The notes beneath the pieces were generated by a model that worked only from the letters and a program-made list of their open reading frames with translations, made no database searches and was not told the DNA's origin. 64,000 bases of DNA. Origin: Cristatella mucedo. Taxonomy: Eukaryota; Bryozoa; Phylactolaemata; Cristatellidae. Where the stretch lies: NCBI GenBank assembly GCA_009760855.2, contig WPIO01000002.1, positions 15,731,001 to 15,795,000 on the forward strand. Direction: 5' to 3'. Shown here piece by piece: positions 51,301 to 63,599 of this stretch (positions within the stretch are counted from its first letter, which is position 1; every line of letters starts with the position of its first letter). The position numbers were made by a program, and so were the translations under genes.

Positions 51301-53113
51301 ATAACTCGTCTCGCACAAGTTCGCACCTGATCGCGAAATATCTAGAAACCTTAAATATACTTGTCGGAGTTTAGGGGAGCTCTAAGAAGAGTGCTGGGCC
51401 TTGCTTTGGGCCATTCTTATCTAAATTGCTTATTTCGCTTAAGTTTGCAGCAGATCGTGGAATATAGGTGAAATCTCGAATCATTTCAAAAAAGCTTACA
51501 GTAGCTTGCTGCAGAGCGTGGCGCCTTGCTTCAGGCCATTTTCACTTAAAAAAGTCATTTCGCTTGAGTTTGCAGCAGATCGCTGAATATGAGGATACCT
51601 CGATACTGCTCGTTATAGTGTGCAATAACTTCCTGCAGAGGGCAGTGCCATGCAATGGTCCATTCGCACTTGAATAACTCGTTTCACATGAGTTCGCATA
51701 TGATCGCACAATATCTAGAAACCTTAAATATACTTGGAGTGTGCGGTAGCTCTAAGCAGAGTGCTGTGCCTTGCTTTAGGCAATTCTCACCTCAATAACT
51801 CATTTCGCTTGAGTTTGCAGCGGATCGCGGAATATAAGTGAAATTTTGAATCATCTCGTCGCAGCGTGCAGTAGCTTGTTGCAGAGTGCGGCGCCTTGCT
51901 TGAGGCGATTTGCACTTAAAGAACTTATTTCGCATGAGTCAGCAGAAGATCGCTGCATATAACGACACCTCGATGCTGCTCGTTCAAGCGTGCAGTAACT
52001 TGGTGCTGAGTATGGTGCCTTGCTTTAGAAAATTTGCACTTAAAGAACTCATTTCGCATGAGTTTGAAGCAGATCGCGGAATATGAAGATACCTCGATAC
52101 CGCTCGTTATAGCGTGGGATAACTTGCAGCAGAGTGCAGTGCCTTGCATTAAGCTATTCGCATTTGCATAACTTATTTTGCATGAGGCTGCAGCAGATCG
52201 CTGAATACAAAGACACCTCGATACTGCTCGTACCAGCGTGCAGTAACTTGCTGCAAACTGCATCTCCTTGCTTTAAGCTATTTACACTTGAAAAACTGGT
52301 TTCGCATGAGTTTGCAGCAGGTCGCACAATATCTACATACTTTAAATGCACCTGTCGAGGCCTGCTGGAGCTAGCAGCAGAGTGCAGAGCCTTGCTTTAG
52401 GCAATCGCACTTGAATAACTCATTTCGCATGAGTTTGCTGCAGATCACGATATATTAGGATACCTCGATACTGCTCTATATAGTCTGTAATAACTTGAGG
52501 GAGAGTGCGCCGCCTTGCATTGAGCCATTCGCATTTGAATAACTTATTTTGCATTAGTCTGCAGCAGATCGCTAAATACAAAGACACCTCGATTATGCTT
52601 GTACCAGCTTGCAGTAACTTCCGGCAGGGTGAGGCGCCATGCTTTAAGCTATTCAAACTTGAATAACTGGTTTCGCATGATTTCGCAGCAGATCCCACAA
52701 GATATCTAGATACTTTAAATCTACCCGTCGAATCGTGCAGGAGCTAGCAGCAGAGTACACAGCCTTGCTTTAGGACGTCGCACTTGAATAACTCATATTG
52801 CATGAGTTAGCTGCAGATCGCACACTAACTAAAAACTTGTGATATACTCGTAAGAGCATAGGTTGTTGGCAGCAGAGTGCTGCTCCTTGCTTTAGGCTGC
52901 TCACACTTGAATAACTCATTTCGCATGAATGGGAACCTGATCGCAAAATATCTAGAAACCTTAAATATACTTGTCGAAGCTTGGGGTAGCTTGCAGCAGA
53001 ATGTTGTGCCTTGCTTGAGGCCATTGCCATCTGAATTACTCATTTCGCTTGAGTTTGCAGCAGATCGCAGAATATAAGTTAAATCTCGAACCATTTCGTA
53101 GCAGCATGCAGTA
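45379..53113 (+). repeat. Right part of domain B: mosaic of older segmental duplications
   Basis: About 62 monomers of the B types, outside the 7.29-kb array. Several multi-monomer segments match each other. 44,885-45,480 matches 48,341-48,936 (offset 3,456). 45,836-46,700 matches 48,921-49,790 (offset about 3,088). 46,620-46,990 matches 50,329-50,700 (offset 3,708). A segment with TAAGAGCATACGGTAGTTGG occurs at about 46.06-46.48, 49.15-49.56 and 49.89-50.31 kb, with a more diverged copy near 52.74-53.10 kb. These copies differ more than those of the 7.29-kb unit and so appear older. Nothing other than satellite is visible. Confidence 0.8.
48341..48936 (+). repeat. Duplicate of the array/flank boundary region 44,885-45,480
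   Basis: Matches 44,885-45,480 at offset 3,456, running through the right end of 7.29-kb copy 3 (45,378) and into its flank. The shared piece includes TGGTTTTCCACGAGTTAGC, GGTTGCTGTAGCAGAGTGC and GCATTAGTTCGCAGCAGGTC. The order found at 45.38 kb therefore existed elsewhere too, so it is probably the older arrangement. Confidence 0.75.
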
Positions 53114-53120
53114 GTGGCTG
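53108..53120. other. Domain B to domain C transition
   Basis: A B-type monomer (AACCATTTCGTAGCAGCATG, then CAGTAG) runs straight into TGGCTGGCAGCAGAGTGCTG and then CACCTTGTTTAAAGC of the C type at about 53,114. Orientation does not change. The switch is at the GCAGTAGcTGGCAGCAGAG segment that B and C share, as expected for an exchange between similar monomers. Confidence 0.75.
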
Positions 53121-53499
53121 GCAGCAGAGTGCTGCACCTTGTTTAAAGCATTTCGCACGTAAATAACACATTTCGCACGAGCTCGCAGCAGATCGCAGAA
53201 TATCCAGAAACTTCAAATCTGCATGTCGGAGCGTGCGATGGCTGGCAGCAGAGTGCTGCACCTTGTTTCAAGCATTTCGCTCGTAAATAACACATTTCGC
53301 GCGAGTTCGCAGCAGATCGCGGAATATCTAGAAACTTCAAATCTGCATGTCGGAGCGTGCGCTGGCTGGCAGCAGAGTGCTGCACCTTGTTTCAAGCATT
53401 TCGCATTCGAATAACACATTTCGCACGAGTTCACAGCAGATCGCGGAATATCTAGAAACTTCAAATCTGCATGTCGGAGCGTGCGCTGGCTGTCACCAG

Positions 53500-54310
53500 A
53501 GTGCTTCACCTTGTTTCAAGCTTTTCGCACGTAAATAACACATTTCGCACGAGTTCCCAGAAGATCCCGGAATATCTAGAAACTTCAAATCTGCATGTCG
53601 GAGCGTGAGCTGGCTGGCTACAGAGTGCTGCACCTTGTTTCAAGCATTTCGAACGTCAATAACACATTTCGCACGAGTTTCGCAGCAGATCGCGGAATAT
53701 CTAGAAACTTCAAATCTGCATGTCAGAGCGTGGGCTGGCTGGCAGCAAAGTGCTGCAGCTTGTTTCAAGCATTTCGCACGTAAAAAACACACTTCGCACG
53801 AGTTCGCAGCAGATCGCTGAATACTAGAAACTTCAAATCTGCATGTCGGAGCGTGAGCTGGCTGGCAGCAGAGTGCTGCACAATGTTTCAAGCATTTCGA
53901 ACGTAAATAACACATTTCGCACAAGTTCGCAGCAGGTCGCAGAATATCTTGAAACTTCAAATCTGCATGTCGGAGCGTGAGCTGGCTGGCAGCAGAGTGC
54001 TGCACCTTGTTTTGAGCATTTCCCACTCGAATAACACATTTCGCACGAGTTCGCAGCAGATCGCGGAATATCCAGAAACTTCAAATCTGCTCGTCGGAGC
54101 GTGCGCTGGCTGGCTGCAAAGTACTGCACCTTGTTTCAAGCATTTCGCACGTAAATAACACATTTCGCACGAGTTCACAGTAGAACGCCGAATATCTAGG
54201 AACTTCAAATCTACATGTCGGAGCGTGAGCTGGCTGGCAGCTGAGTGCTGCACCTTATTTTGAGCATTTCGGACTCGAATAACACATTTCGCACGAGTTC
54301 GCAGCAGATC
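53500..54310 (+). repeat. Domain C variant block, copy 1 of 5
   Basis: A fixed series of about six variant monomers. The first has TCCCAGAAGATCCCGG. Then come GGCTGGCTACAGAGTG with GAACGTCAATAAC, ATGTCAGAGCGTGGGC with GCTGCAGCTTG, and CTGCACAATGTTTCAAG with GCACAAGTTCGCAGCAGGTC. Next is TCTGCTCGTCGGAGCG with GGCTGCAAAGTACTGC. The last has CACAGTAGAACGCCGAA with GGCAGCTGAGTGCTG. The same series recurs near 55.92, 58.46, 60.12 (partial) and 62.44 kb. Confidence 0.85.
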
Positions 54311-54476
54311 GCTGAATAACCAGAAACTTCAAATCTGCTCGTCGGAGCGTGCGCTGGCTGACAGCAGAGCGCTGCACCTTGTTTCAAGTATTTCGCACGT
54401 AAATAACACATTTCGCACGAGTTCGCAGCAGATCGCGGAATATCTAGAAACTTTAAATCTGCATGTCGGAGCGTGC

Positions 54477-54540
54477 GCTGGCTGGCAGCAGAGTGCTGCA
54501 CCTTGTTTAAAGCATTTCGCACGTAAATAACACATTTCGA
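54477..54540 (+). repeat. Truncated domain C monomer (about 60-bp internal deletion at 54,539)
   Basis: CACATTTCG passes directly into AGCTGGCTGGCAGCAG. Sixty bases of the consensus (from CACGAGTTCG to GGAGCGTG) are missing, so this repeat step is about 64 bp instead of 124. Confidence 0.8.
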
Positions 54541-55916
54541 GCTGGCTGGCAGCAGAGTGCTGCACCTTGTTTCAAGCATTTTGCGCGTAAATAACACATT
54601 TCGCACGAGTTCGCAGCAGATCGCGGAAATCTAGAAACTTCAAATCTGCATGTCGGAGCGTGCGCTGGCTGGCAGCAGAGTGCTGTACCTTGTTTCAAGC
54701 ATTTCGCACTCAAATAACACATTTCGCACGAGTTCCCAGCAGATCCCGGAATATCTAGAAACTTTAAATCTGCATGTCGGAGTGTGAGCTGGCTGTCACC
54801 AAAGGGCTTCACCTTGTTTCAAGCTTTTCGCACGTAAATAACACATTTCGCACGAGTTCGCAGCTGATCGCAGAATATCTAGAAACTTTAAATCTGCATG
54901 TCGGAGCGTGAGCTGGCTGGCAGCAGAGTGCTGCACCTTGTTTCAAGCATTTCGCACGTAAATAACACATTTCGCACGAGTTCGCAGCAGATCGCGGAAT
55001 ATCTAGAAACTTTAAATCTGCATGTCGGAGCGTGAGCTGGCTGTCACCTGAGTGCTTTACCTTGTTTCAAGCATTTCGCACTCAAATAACACATTTTGCA
55101 CGAGTTCCCAGCAGATCACGGAATATCTAGAAACTTTAAATCTACATGTCGGAGCGTGCGCTGGCTGTCACCAAAGGGCTTCACCTTGTTTCAAGCTTTT
55201 CGCACGTAAATAACACATTTCGCACGAGTTCGCAGCTGATCGCAGAATATCTAGAAACTTTAAATCTGCATGTCGGAGCGTGCGCTGGCTGGCAGCAGAG
55301 TGCTGCACCTTGTTTCAAGCATTTCGCACGTAAATAACACATTTCGCACGAGTTCGCAGCAGATCGCGGAATATCTAGAAACTTCAAATCTGCATGTCGG
55401 AGCGTGGGCTGGCTGACAGCAGAGTGCTGCACCTTGTTTCAAGTATTTCGCACGTAAATAACACATTTCGCACGAGTTCCCAGCAGATCCCGGAATATCT
55501 AGAAACTTTAAATCTGCATGTCGGAGTGTGAGCTGGCTGTCACCTGAGTGCTTCACCTTGTTTCTAGCTTTTCGCACGTAAATAACACATTTCGCACGAG
55601 TTCCCAACAGATCCCGGAATATCTAGAAACTTTAAATCTGCATGTCGGAGTGTGAGCTGGCTGGCAACAGAGTGCTGCACGTTGTTTCAAGCGTTTTGAA
55701 CGTAAATAACACATTTCGCACGAGTTCGCAGCAGATCGCGGAATATCTAGAAACTTTAAATCTGCATGTCGGAGCGTGAGCTGGCTGGCAGCAGAGTGCT
55801 GCACCTTGTTTCAAGCATTTCGCACGTAAATAACACATTTCGCACGAGTTCGCAGCAGATCGCGGAATATCTAGAAACTTCAAATCTGCATGTCGGAGCG
55901 TGGGCTGGCTGGCAGC

Positions 55917-56730
55917 AGAGTGCTTCACCTTGTTTCAAGCTTTTCGCACGTAAATAACACATTTCGCACGAGTTCCCAGAAGATCCCGGAATATCTAGAA
56001 ACTTCAAATCTGCATGTCGGAGCGTGAGCTGGCTGGCTACAGAGTGCTGCACCTTGTTTCAAGCATTTCGAACGTCAATAACACATTTCGCACGAGTTCG
56101 CAGCAGATCGCGGAATATCTAGAAACTTCAAATCTGCATGTCAGAGCGTGGGCTGGCTGGCAGCAAAGTGCTGCAGCTTGTTTCAAGCATTTCGCACGTA
56201 AAAAACACACTTCGCACGAGTTCGCAGCAGATCGCTGAAATCTAGAAACTTCAAATCTGCATGTTGGAGCGTGAGCTGGCTGGCAGCAGAGTGCTGCACA
56301 ATGTTTCAAGCATTTCGAACGTAAATAACACATTTCGCACAAGTTCGCAGCAGGTCGCAGAATATCTTGAAACTTCAAATCTGCATGTCGGAGCGTGAGC
56401 TGGCTGGCAGCAGAGTGCTGCACCTTGTTTTGAGCATTTCGCACTCGAATAACACATTTCGCACGAGTTCGCAGCAGATCGCGGAATATCCAGAAACTTC
56501 AAATCTGCTCGTCGGAGCGTGCGCTGGCTGGCTGCAAAGTACTGCACCTTGTTTCAAGCATTTCGCACGTAAATAACACATTTCGCACGAGTTCACAGTA
56601 GAACGCCGAATATCTAGGAACTTCAAATCTACATGTCGGAGCGTGAGCTGGCTGGCAGCTGAGTGCTGCACCTTATTTTGAGCATTTCGGACTCGAATAA
56701 CACATTTCGCACGAGTTCGCAGCAGATCGC
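55917..56730 (+). repeat. Domain C variant block, copy 2 of 5
   Basis: Same ordered variants as 53,500-54,310, about 2,419 bp further on. This equals 20 x 124 minus about 61 bp, matching the 60-bp deletion at 54,539 between the copies. Copies 2, 3 and 5 lack one TA in GCTGAAATCTAG (56,233); copy 1 has GCTGAATACTAG. Confidence 0.85.
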
Positions 56731-57309
56731 GGAATATCTAGAAACTTTAAATCTGCATGTCGGAGCGTGTGCTGGCTGCAGCAGAGTGCTTCACCTTGTT
56801 TCAAGCATTTCGCACGAAATAACACATTTCGCACGAGTTCGCAGCAGATCGCGGAATATCTAGAAACTTCAAATCTGCATGTCGGAGCGTGCGCTGGCTG
56901 GCAGCAGAGTGCTGTACCTTGTTTCAAGCATTTCGCACGTAAATAACACATTTCGCACGAGTTCGCAGCAGATCGCGGAATATCTAGAAACTTCAAATCT
57001 GCATGTCGGAGCGTGCGCTGGCTGGCAGCAGAGTGCTGCACCTTGTTTCAAGCATTTCGCACGTAAATAACACATTTCGCACGAGTTTGCAGCAGATCGC
57101 GGAATATCTAGAAACTTCAAATCTGCATGTCGGAGCGTGGGCTGGCTGGCAGCAGAGTGCTTCACCTTGTTTCAAGCATTTCGCACGGAAATAACACATT
57201 TCGCACGAGTTCGCAGCAGATCGCGGAATATCTAGAAACTTTTAAACCTGCATGTCGGAGCGTGAGCTGGCTGGCAGCAGAGCGCTCCACCTTGTTTCAA
57301 GCATTTTTC

Positions 57310-57370
57310 GCACGTAAATAACACATTTCGCACGAGTTCGCAGCAGATCGCGGAATATCTAGATTCGCAC
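57310..57370 (+). repeat. Truncated domain C monomer (about 67-bp internal deletion near 57,364)
   Basis: GGAATATCTAGA is followed directly by TTCGCACGTAAATAACACG, omitting the monomer's second half (AACTTCAAATCTG to CAAGCAT). The repeat step here is about 57 bp. Confidence 0.8.
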
Positions 57371-58456
57371 GTAAATAACACGTTTCGCACGAGTTCGCAG
57401 CAGATCGCGGAATATCTAGAAACTTCAAATCTGCATGTCGGAGCGTGCGCTGGCTGGCAGCAGAGTGCTGCACCTTGTTGCAATCATTTCGCACGTAAAA
57501 AACACATTTCGCACGAGTTCGCAGCAGATCGCGGAATATCTAGAAACTTTAAATCTGCATGTCGGAGCGTGCGCTGGCTGGCAGCAGAGTGCTGCACCTT
57601 GTTTCAAGCTTTTCGCACGTAAATAACACATTTCGCACGAGTTCGCAGCAGATCGCGGAATATCTAGAAACTTCAAATCTGCATGTCGGAGCGTGAGCTG
57701 GCTGGCAGCAGAGTGCTGCACCTTGTTTCAAGCATTTCGCACGTAAATAACACATTTCGCACGAGTTCGCAGCAGATCGCGGAATATCTAGAAACTTTAA
57801 ATCTGCATGTCGGAGCGTGCGCTGGCTGGCAGCAGAGTGCTGCACCTTGTTTCAAGCATTTCGCACGTAAATAACACATTTCGCACGAGTTCGCAGCAGA
57901 TCGCGGAATATCTAGAAACTTCAAATCTGCATGTCGGAGCGTGAGCTGGCTGTCACCTGAGTGCTTTACCTTGTTTCTAGCTTTTCGCACGTAAATAACA
58001 CATTTCGCACGAGTTCGCAGCAGATCGCGGAATATCTAGAAACTTTAAATCTGCATGTCGGAGTGTGTGCTGGCTGGCAGCACAGAGTGCTGCACCTTGT
58101 TTTCAAGTATTTCGCACGTAAATAACACATTTCGCACGAGTTCCCAGCAGATCGCGGAATATCTAGAAACTTTAAATCTGCATGTCGGAGTGTGTGCTGG
58201 CTAGCAACAGAGTGCTGCACCTTGTTTCAAGCATTTCGAACGTCAATAACACGTTTCGCACGAGTTCGCAGCAGATCGCGGAATATCTAGAAACTTTAAA
58301 TCTTCATGTCGGAGCGTGAGCTGGCTGGCAGCAGAGTGCTGCACCTTGTTTCAAGCATTTCGCACGTAAATAACACATTTCGCACGAGTTTGCAGCAGAT
58401 CGCGGAATATCTAGAAACTTCAAATCTGCATGTCGGAGCGTGGGCTGGCTGGCAGC

Positions 58457-59270
58457 AGAGTGCTTCACCTTGTTTCAAGCTTTTCGCACGTAAATAACAC
58501 ATTTCGCACGAGTTCCCAGAAGATCCCGGAATATCTAGAAACTTCAAATCTGCATGTCGGAGCGTGAGCTGGCTGGCTACAGAGTGCTGCACCTTGTTTC
58601 AAGCATTTCGAACGTCAATAACACATTTCGCACGAGTTCGCAGCAGATCGCGGAATATCTAGAAACTTCAAATCTGCATGTCAGAGCGTGGGCTGGCTGG
58701 CAGCAAAGTGCTGCAGCTTGTTTCAAGCATTTCGCACGTAAAACACACACTTCGCACGAGTTCGCAGCAGATCGCTGAAATCTAGAAACTTCAAATCTGC
58801 ATGTTGGAGCGTGAGCTGGCTGGCAGCAGAGTGCTGCACAATGTTTCAAGCATTTCGAACGTAAATAACACATTTCGCACAAGTTCGCAGCAGGTCGCAG
58901 AATATCTTGAAACTTCAAATCTGCATGTCGGAGCGTGAGCTGGCTGGCAGCAGAGTGCTGCACCTTGTTTTGAGCATTTCGCACTCGAATAACACATTTC
59001 GCACGAGTTCGCAGCAGATCGCGGAATATCCAGAAACTTCAAATCTGCTCGTCGGAGCGTGAGCTGGCTGGCTGCAAAGTACTGCACCTTGTTTCAAGCA
59101 TTTCGCACGTAAATAACACATTTCGCACGAGTTCACAGTAGAACGCCGAATATCTAGGAACTTCAAATCTACATGTCGGAGCGTGAGCTGGCTGGCAGCT
59201 GAGTGCTGCACCTTAGTTTGAGCATTTCGGACTCGAATAACACATTTCGCACGAGTTCGCAGCAGATCGC
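58457..59270 (+). repeat. Domain C variant block, copy 3 of 5
   Basis: Same ordered variants, about 2,540 bp after copy 2. This is 21 x 124 minus about 64 bp, matching the shortened monomer at 57,364. It shares GTAAAACACACACTTCGCAC with copy 5, where copies 1 and 2 have GTAAAAAACACACTTCGCAC. Confidence 0.85.
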
Positions 59271-59607
59271 AGAATATCTGGAAACTTTAAATCTGCATAT
59301 CGGAGCGTGTGCTGGCTTGCAGCAGAGTGCTGCACCTTGTTTCAAGCTTTTCGCACTCGAATAACACATTTCGCACGAGTTCCCAGCAGATTCCAGCAGA
59401 TCACTGAATATGTAGAAACTTCAAATCTGCATGTCGGAGTGTGCGCTTGCTGGCAGCAGAGTGCTGCACCTTGTTTAAAGCATTTCGCACGTAAATAACA
59501 CGTTTCGCACGAGTTCGCAGCAGATCGCGGAATATGTAGAAACTTCAAATCTGCATGTCGGAGCGTGGGCTGGCTGGCAGCAGAGTGCTGCACCTTGTTT
59601 CAAGCAT

Positions 59608-59731
59608 TTCGCACGTAAATAACACGTTTCGCACGAGTTCGCAGCAGATCGCGGAATATCTAGAAACTTCAAATCTGCATGTCGGAGCGTGAGCTGGCTG
59701 GCAGCAGAGTGCTGCACCTTGTTTCAAGCAT
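59608..59731 (+). repeat. Representative domain C monomer (124 bp)
   Basis: One full unit, from TTCGCACGTAAATAACACG to CAAGCAT; the next monomer starts at 59,732. It contains TCTAGA at monomer positions 52-57. A dyad GCAGCA-GAG-TGCTGC lies at about positions 94-108. TTTCGCAC or TTCGCAC occurs twice about 20 bp apart near the start of the unit. Confidence 0.85.
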
Positions 59732-60119
59732 TTCGCACTCGAATAACACATTTCGCACGAGTTCGCAGCAGATCGCGGAATATCTAGAAACTTCAAATCT
59801 GCATGTCGGAGCGTGAGCTGGCTGGCAGCAGAGTGCTGCACCTTGTTTCAAGCTTTTCGCACGTAAATAACACATTTCGCACGAGTTCGCAGCAGATCGC
59901 GGAATATCTAGAAACTTCAAATCTGCATGTCGGAGTGTGCGCTGGCTGGCAGCAGAGTGCTGCACCTTGTTTCAAGCTTTTCGCACGTAAATAACACATT
60001 TCGCACGAGTTCGCAGCAGATCGCTGAATATCTACAAACTTCAAATCTGCATGTCGGAGTGTGCGCCGGCTTGCAGCAGAGTGCCGAACCTTGATTTGAG
60101 CATTTCGCACTCGAATAAC

Positions 60120-60735
60120 ACATTTCGCACGAGTTCGCAGCAGATCGCGGAATATCTAGAAACTTCAAATCTGCATGTCAGAGCGTGGGCTGGCTGGCAG
60201 CAAAGTGCTGCAGCTTGTTTCAAGCATTTCGCACGTAAAAAACACATTTCGCACGAGTTCGCAGCAGATCGCTGAAATCTAGAAACTTCAAATCTGCATG
60301 TTGGAGCGTGAGCTGGCCGGCAGCAGAGTGCTGCACAATGTTTCAAGCATTTCGAACGTAAATAACACATTTCGCACAAGTTCGCAGCAGGTCGCAGAAT
60401 ATCTAGAAACTTCAAATCTGCATGTCGGAGCGTGAGCTGGCTGGCAGCAGAGTGCTGCACCTTGTTTTGAGCATTTCGCACTCGAATAACACATTTCGCA
60501 CGAGTTCGCAGCAGATCGCGGAATATCTAGAAACTTCAAATCTGCTCGTCGGAGCGTGAGCTGGCTGGCTGCAAAGTACTGCACCTTGTTTCAAGCATTT
60601 CGCACGTAAATAACACATTTCGCACGAGTTCACAGTAGAACGCCGAATATCTAGGAACTTCAAATCTACATGTCGGAGCGTGAGCTGGCTGGCAGCTGAG
60701 TGCTGCACCTTGTTTTGAGCATTTCGCACGTAAAT
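60120..60735 (+). repeat. Domain C variant block, copy 4 of 5 (partial)
   Basis: Starts at the ATGTCAGAGCGTGGGC monomer, so it lacks the first two variant monomers. It ends at GGCAGCTGAGTGCTG followed by GCACGTAAATAAC instead of GGACTCGAATAAC. It lies about 1,497 bp (about 12 monomers) after the equivalent point of copy 3. Both ends join ordinary C monomers. Confidence 0.8.
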
Positions 60736-62436
60736 AACACATTTCGCACGAGTTCGCAGCAGATCGCGGAATATCTAGAAACTTCAAATCTGCATGTCGG
60801 AGCGTGTGCTGGCTGACAGCAGAGCGCTGCACATTGTTTCAAGCTTTTCGCACGGAAATAACACATTTCGCACGAGTTCGCAGCAGATCGCGGAATATCT
60901 AGAAACTTCAAATCTGCATGTCGGAGTGTGAGCTGGCTGGCAGCAGAGTGCTGCACCTTGTTTCAAGCATTTCGCACGTAAATAACACATTTTGCACGAG
61001 TTCGCAGCAGATCGCGGAATATCTAGAAACTTCAAATCTGCATGTCGGAGCGTGCGCTGGCTGGCAGCAGAGTGCTGCACCTTGTTTCAAGCATTTCGCA
61101 CTCGAATAACACATTTCGCACGAGTTCGCAGCAGATCGCGGAATATCTAGAAACTTCAAATCTGCATGTCGGAGCGTGGGCTGGCTGGCAGCAGAGTGCT
61201 GCACATTGTTTCAAGCGTTTTGAACGTAAATAACACATTTCGCACGAGTTCGCAGCAGATCGCGGAATATCTAGAAACTTCAAATCTGCATGTCGGAGCG
61301 TGAGCTGGCTGGCAGCAGAGTGCTGCACCTTGTTTCAAGCTTTTCGCACGTAAATAACACATTTCGCACGAGTTCGCAGCAGATCGCGGAATATCTAGAA
61401 ACTTTAAATCTGCATGTCGGAGCGTGAGCTGGCTGGCAGCAGAGTGCTGCACCTTGTTTCAAGCATTTTGCACGTAAATAACACATTTCGCACGAGTTCG
61501 CAGCAGATCGCGGAATATCTAGAAACTTCAAATCTGCATGTCGGAGTGTGTGAGCTGGCTGGCAGCAGAGTGCTGCACCTTGTTTCAAGCATTTCGCACG
61601 TAAATAACACATTTCGCACGAGTTCGCAGCAGATCGCGGAATATCTAGAAACTTCAAATCTGCATGTCGGAGCGTGAGCTTGCTGGCTGGCAGCAGAGTG
61701 CTGCACGTTGGTTCAAGCATTTCGCACGTAAATAACACATTTCGCACGAGTTCGCAGCAGATCGCGGAACATCTAGAAACTTTAAATCTGCATGTCGGAG
61801 CGTGCACTGGCTGGCAGCAGAGGGCTACACCTTGTTTCAAGCATTTTCGCACGTTAATAACACATTCGCACGAGTTCGCAGTAGGTCGCAGAATATCTAG
61901 AAAACTTCCAATCTGCATGTCGGAGCGTGAGCTGGCTGGCAGCAGAGTGCTGCACCATGTTTAAAGCATTTCGCACGTAAATAACACATTTCGCACGAGT
62001 TCGCAGCAGATCGCGGAATATCTAGAAACTTCAAATCTGCATGTCGGAGCGTGGGCTGGCTGGCAGCAGAGTGCTGCACCTTGTTTCAAGCTTTTCGCAC
62101 GTAAATAACACATTTCGCACGAGTTCGCAGCAGATCGCGGAATATCTAGAAACTTTAAATCTGCATGTCGGAGCGTGGGCTGGCTGGCAACAGAGTGCTG
62201 CACCTTGTTTCAAGCATTTCGAACGTAAATAACACATTTCGCACGAGTTCGCAGCAGATCGCGGAATATCTAGAAACTTCAAATCTGCATGTCGGAGCGT
62301 GAGCTGGCTGGCAGCAGAGTGCTGCACTTGTTTCAAGCATTTCGCACGTAAATAACACATTTCGCACGAGTTCGCAGCAGATCGCGGAATGTCTAGAAAC
62401 TTCAAATCTGCATGTCGGAGCGTGGGCTGGCTGGCA

Positions 62437-63225
62437 ACAGAGTGCTGCACCTGGTTCAAGCTTTTCGCACGTAAATAACACATTTCGCACGAGTTCCCAG
62501 AAGATCCCGGAATATCTAGAAACTTCAAATCTGCATGTCGGAGCGTGAGCTGGCTGGCTACAGAGTGCTGCACCTTGTTTCAAGCATTTCGAACGTCAAT
62601 AACACATTTCGCACGAGTTCGCAGCAGATCGCGGAATATCTAGAAACTTCAAATCTGCATGTCAGAGCGTGGGCTGGCTGGCAGCAAAGTGCTGCAGCTT
62701 GTTTCAAGCATTTCGCACGTAAAACACACACTTCGCACGAGTTCGCAGCAGATCGCTGAAATCTAGAAACTTCAAATCTGCATGTTGGAGCGTGAGCTGG
62801 CTGGCAGCAGAGTGCTGCACAATGTTTCAAGCATTTCGAACGTAAATAACACATTTCGCACAAGTTCGCAGCAGGTCGCAGAATATCTTGAAACTTCAAA
62901 TCTGCATGTCGGAGCGTGAGCTGGCTGGCAGCAGAGTGCTGCACCTTGTTTTGAGCATTTTTCACTCGAATAACACATTTCGCACGAGTTCGCAGCAGAT
63001 CGCGGAATATCAAGAAACTTCAAATCTGCTCGTCTGAGCGTGTGCTGGCTGGCTGCAAAGTACTGCACCTTGTTTCAAGCATTTCGCACGTAAATAACAC
63101 ATTTCGCACGAGTTCACAGTAGAACGCCGAATATCTAGGAACTTCAAATCTACATGTCGGAGCGTGAGCTGGCTGGCAGCTGAGTGCTGCACCTTGTTTT
63201 GAGCATTTCGGACTCGAATAACACA
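62437..63225 (+). repeat. Domain C variant block, copy 5 of 5
   Basis: Full series again, 2,484 bp after the equivalent point of copy 4. It has its own differences, such as TTTTTCACTCGAATAAC near 62,958 and ATCAAGAAACTTC near 63,010. Confidence 0.85.
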
Positions 63226-63599
63226 TTTCGCACAAGTTCGCAGCTGATCGCAGAATATCTAGAAACTTTAAATCTTCATGTCGGAGCGTGCGCTGGCTGG
63301 CAGCAGAGTGCTGCACCTTGTTTCAAGCTTTTCGCACGTAAATAACACATTTCGCACGAGTTCGCAGCAGATCGCGGAATATCTAGAAACTTCAAATCTG
63401 CATGTCGGAGTGTGAGCTGGCTGGCAGCAGAGTGCTGCACCTTGTTTCAAGCATTTCGCACGTAAATAACACATTTCGCACGAGTTCGCAGCAGATCGCG
63501 GAATATCTAGAAACTTCAAATCTGCATGTCGGAGCGTTAGCTGGCTGGCAGCAGAGTGCTGCACCTTGTTTCAAGCATTTCGCACGTAAATAACACATT

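Larger units (their letters stand above)
15730..53113 (+). repeat. Satellite domain B: ~124-bp tandem repeat with six monomer types and larger duplications
   Basis: About 300 head-to-tail monomers of 123-125 bp. Shared landmarks are AATAACTCATTTCGCATGAG, then TTTGCAGCAGATCGC, then a variable middle, then AGCAGAGTG, then CCTTGCTTTAGGC. The monomers fall into six types by their variable middles. T1 has CTGATCGCACAATATCTAG, AAACC and AAGCAGAGTGCTGTGCC. T2 has ATAAGTGAAATCTCGAATCA. T3 has GAAGATACCTCGATACTGC with CGTTATAGC. T4 has CAAAGACACCTCGATACTGC with CGTACCAGC. T5 has TAGATACTTTAAATCCACCC. T6 has CACTAACTACAAACTTTTAA. They follow the order T1 to T6 and back to T1, often with one or more types missing or repeated. 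Open frames (up to 155 codons) are repeat by-products. Confidence 0.93.

Noticed and set aside
61280-61918. Longest open frame in the window (212 codons, minus strand)
   Set aside because: It is a chain of about five satellite monomers joined in frame by small indels. Its translated segments repeat those of other monomers in shifting frames, with no domain, signal or start context.
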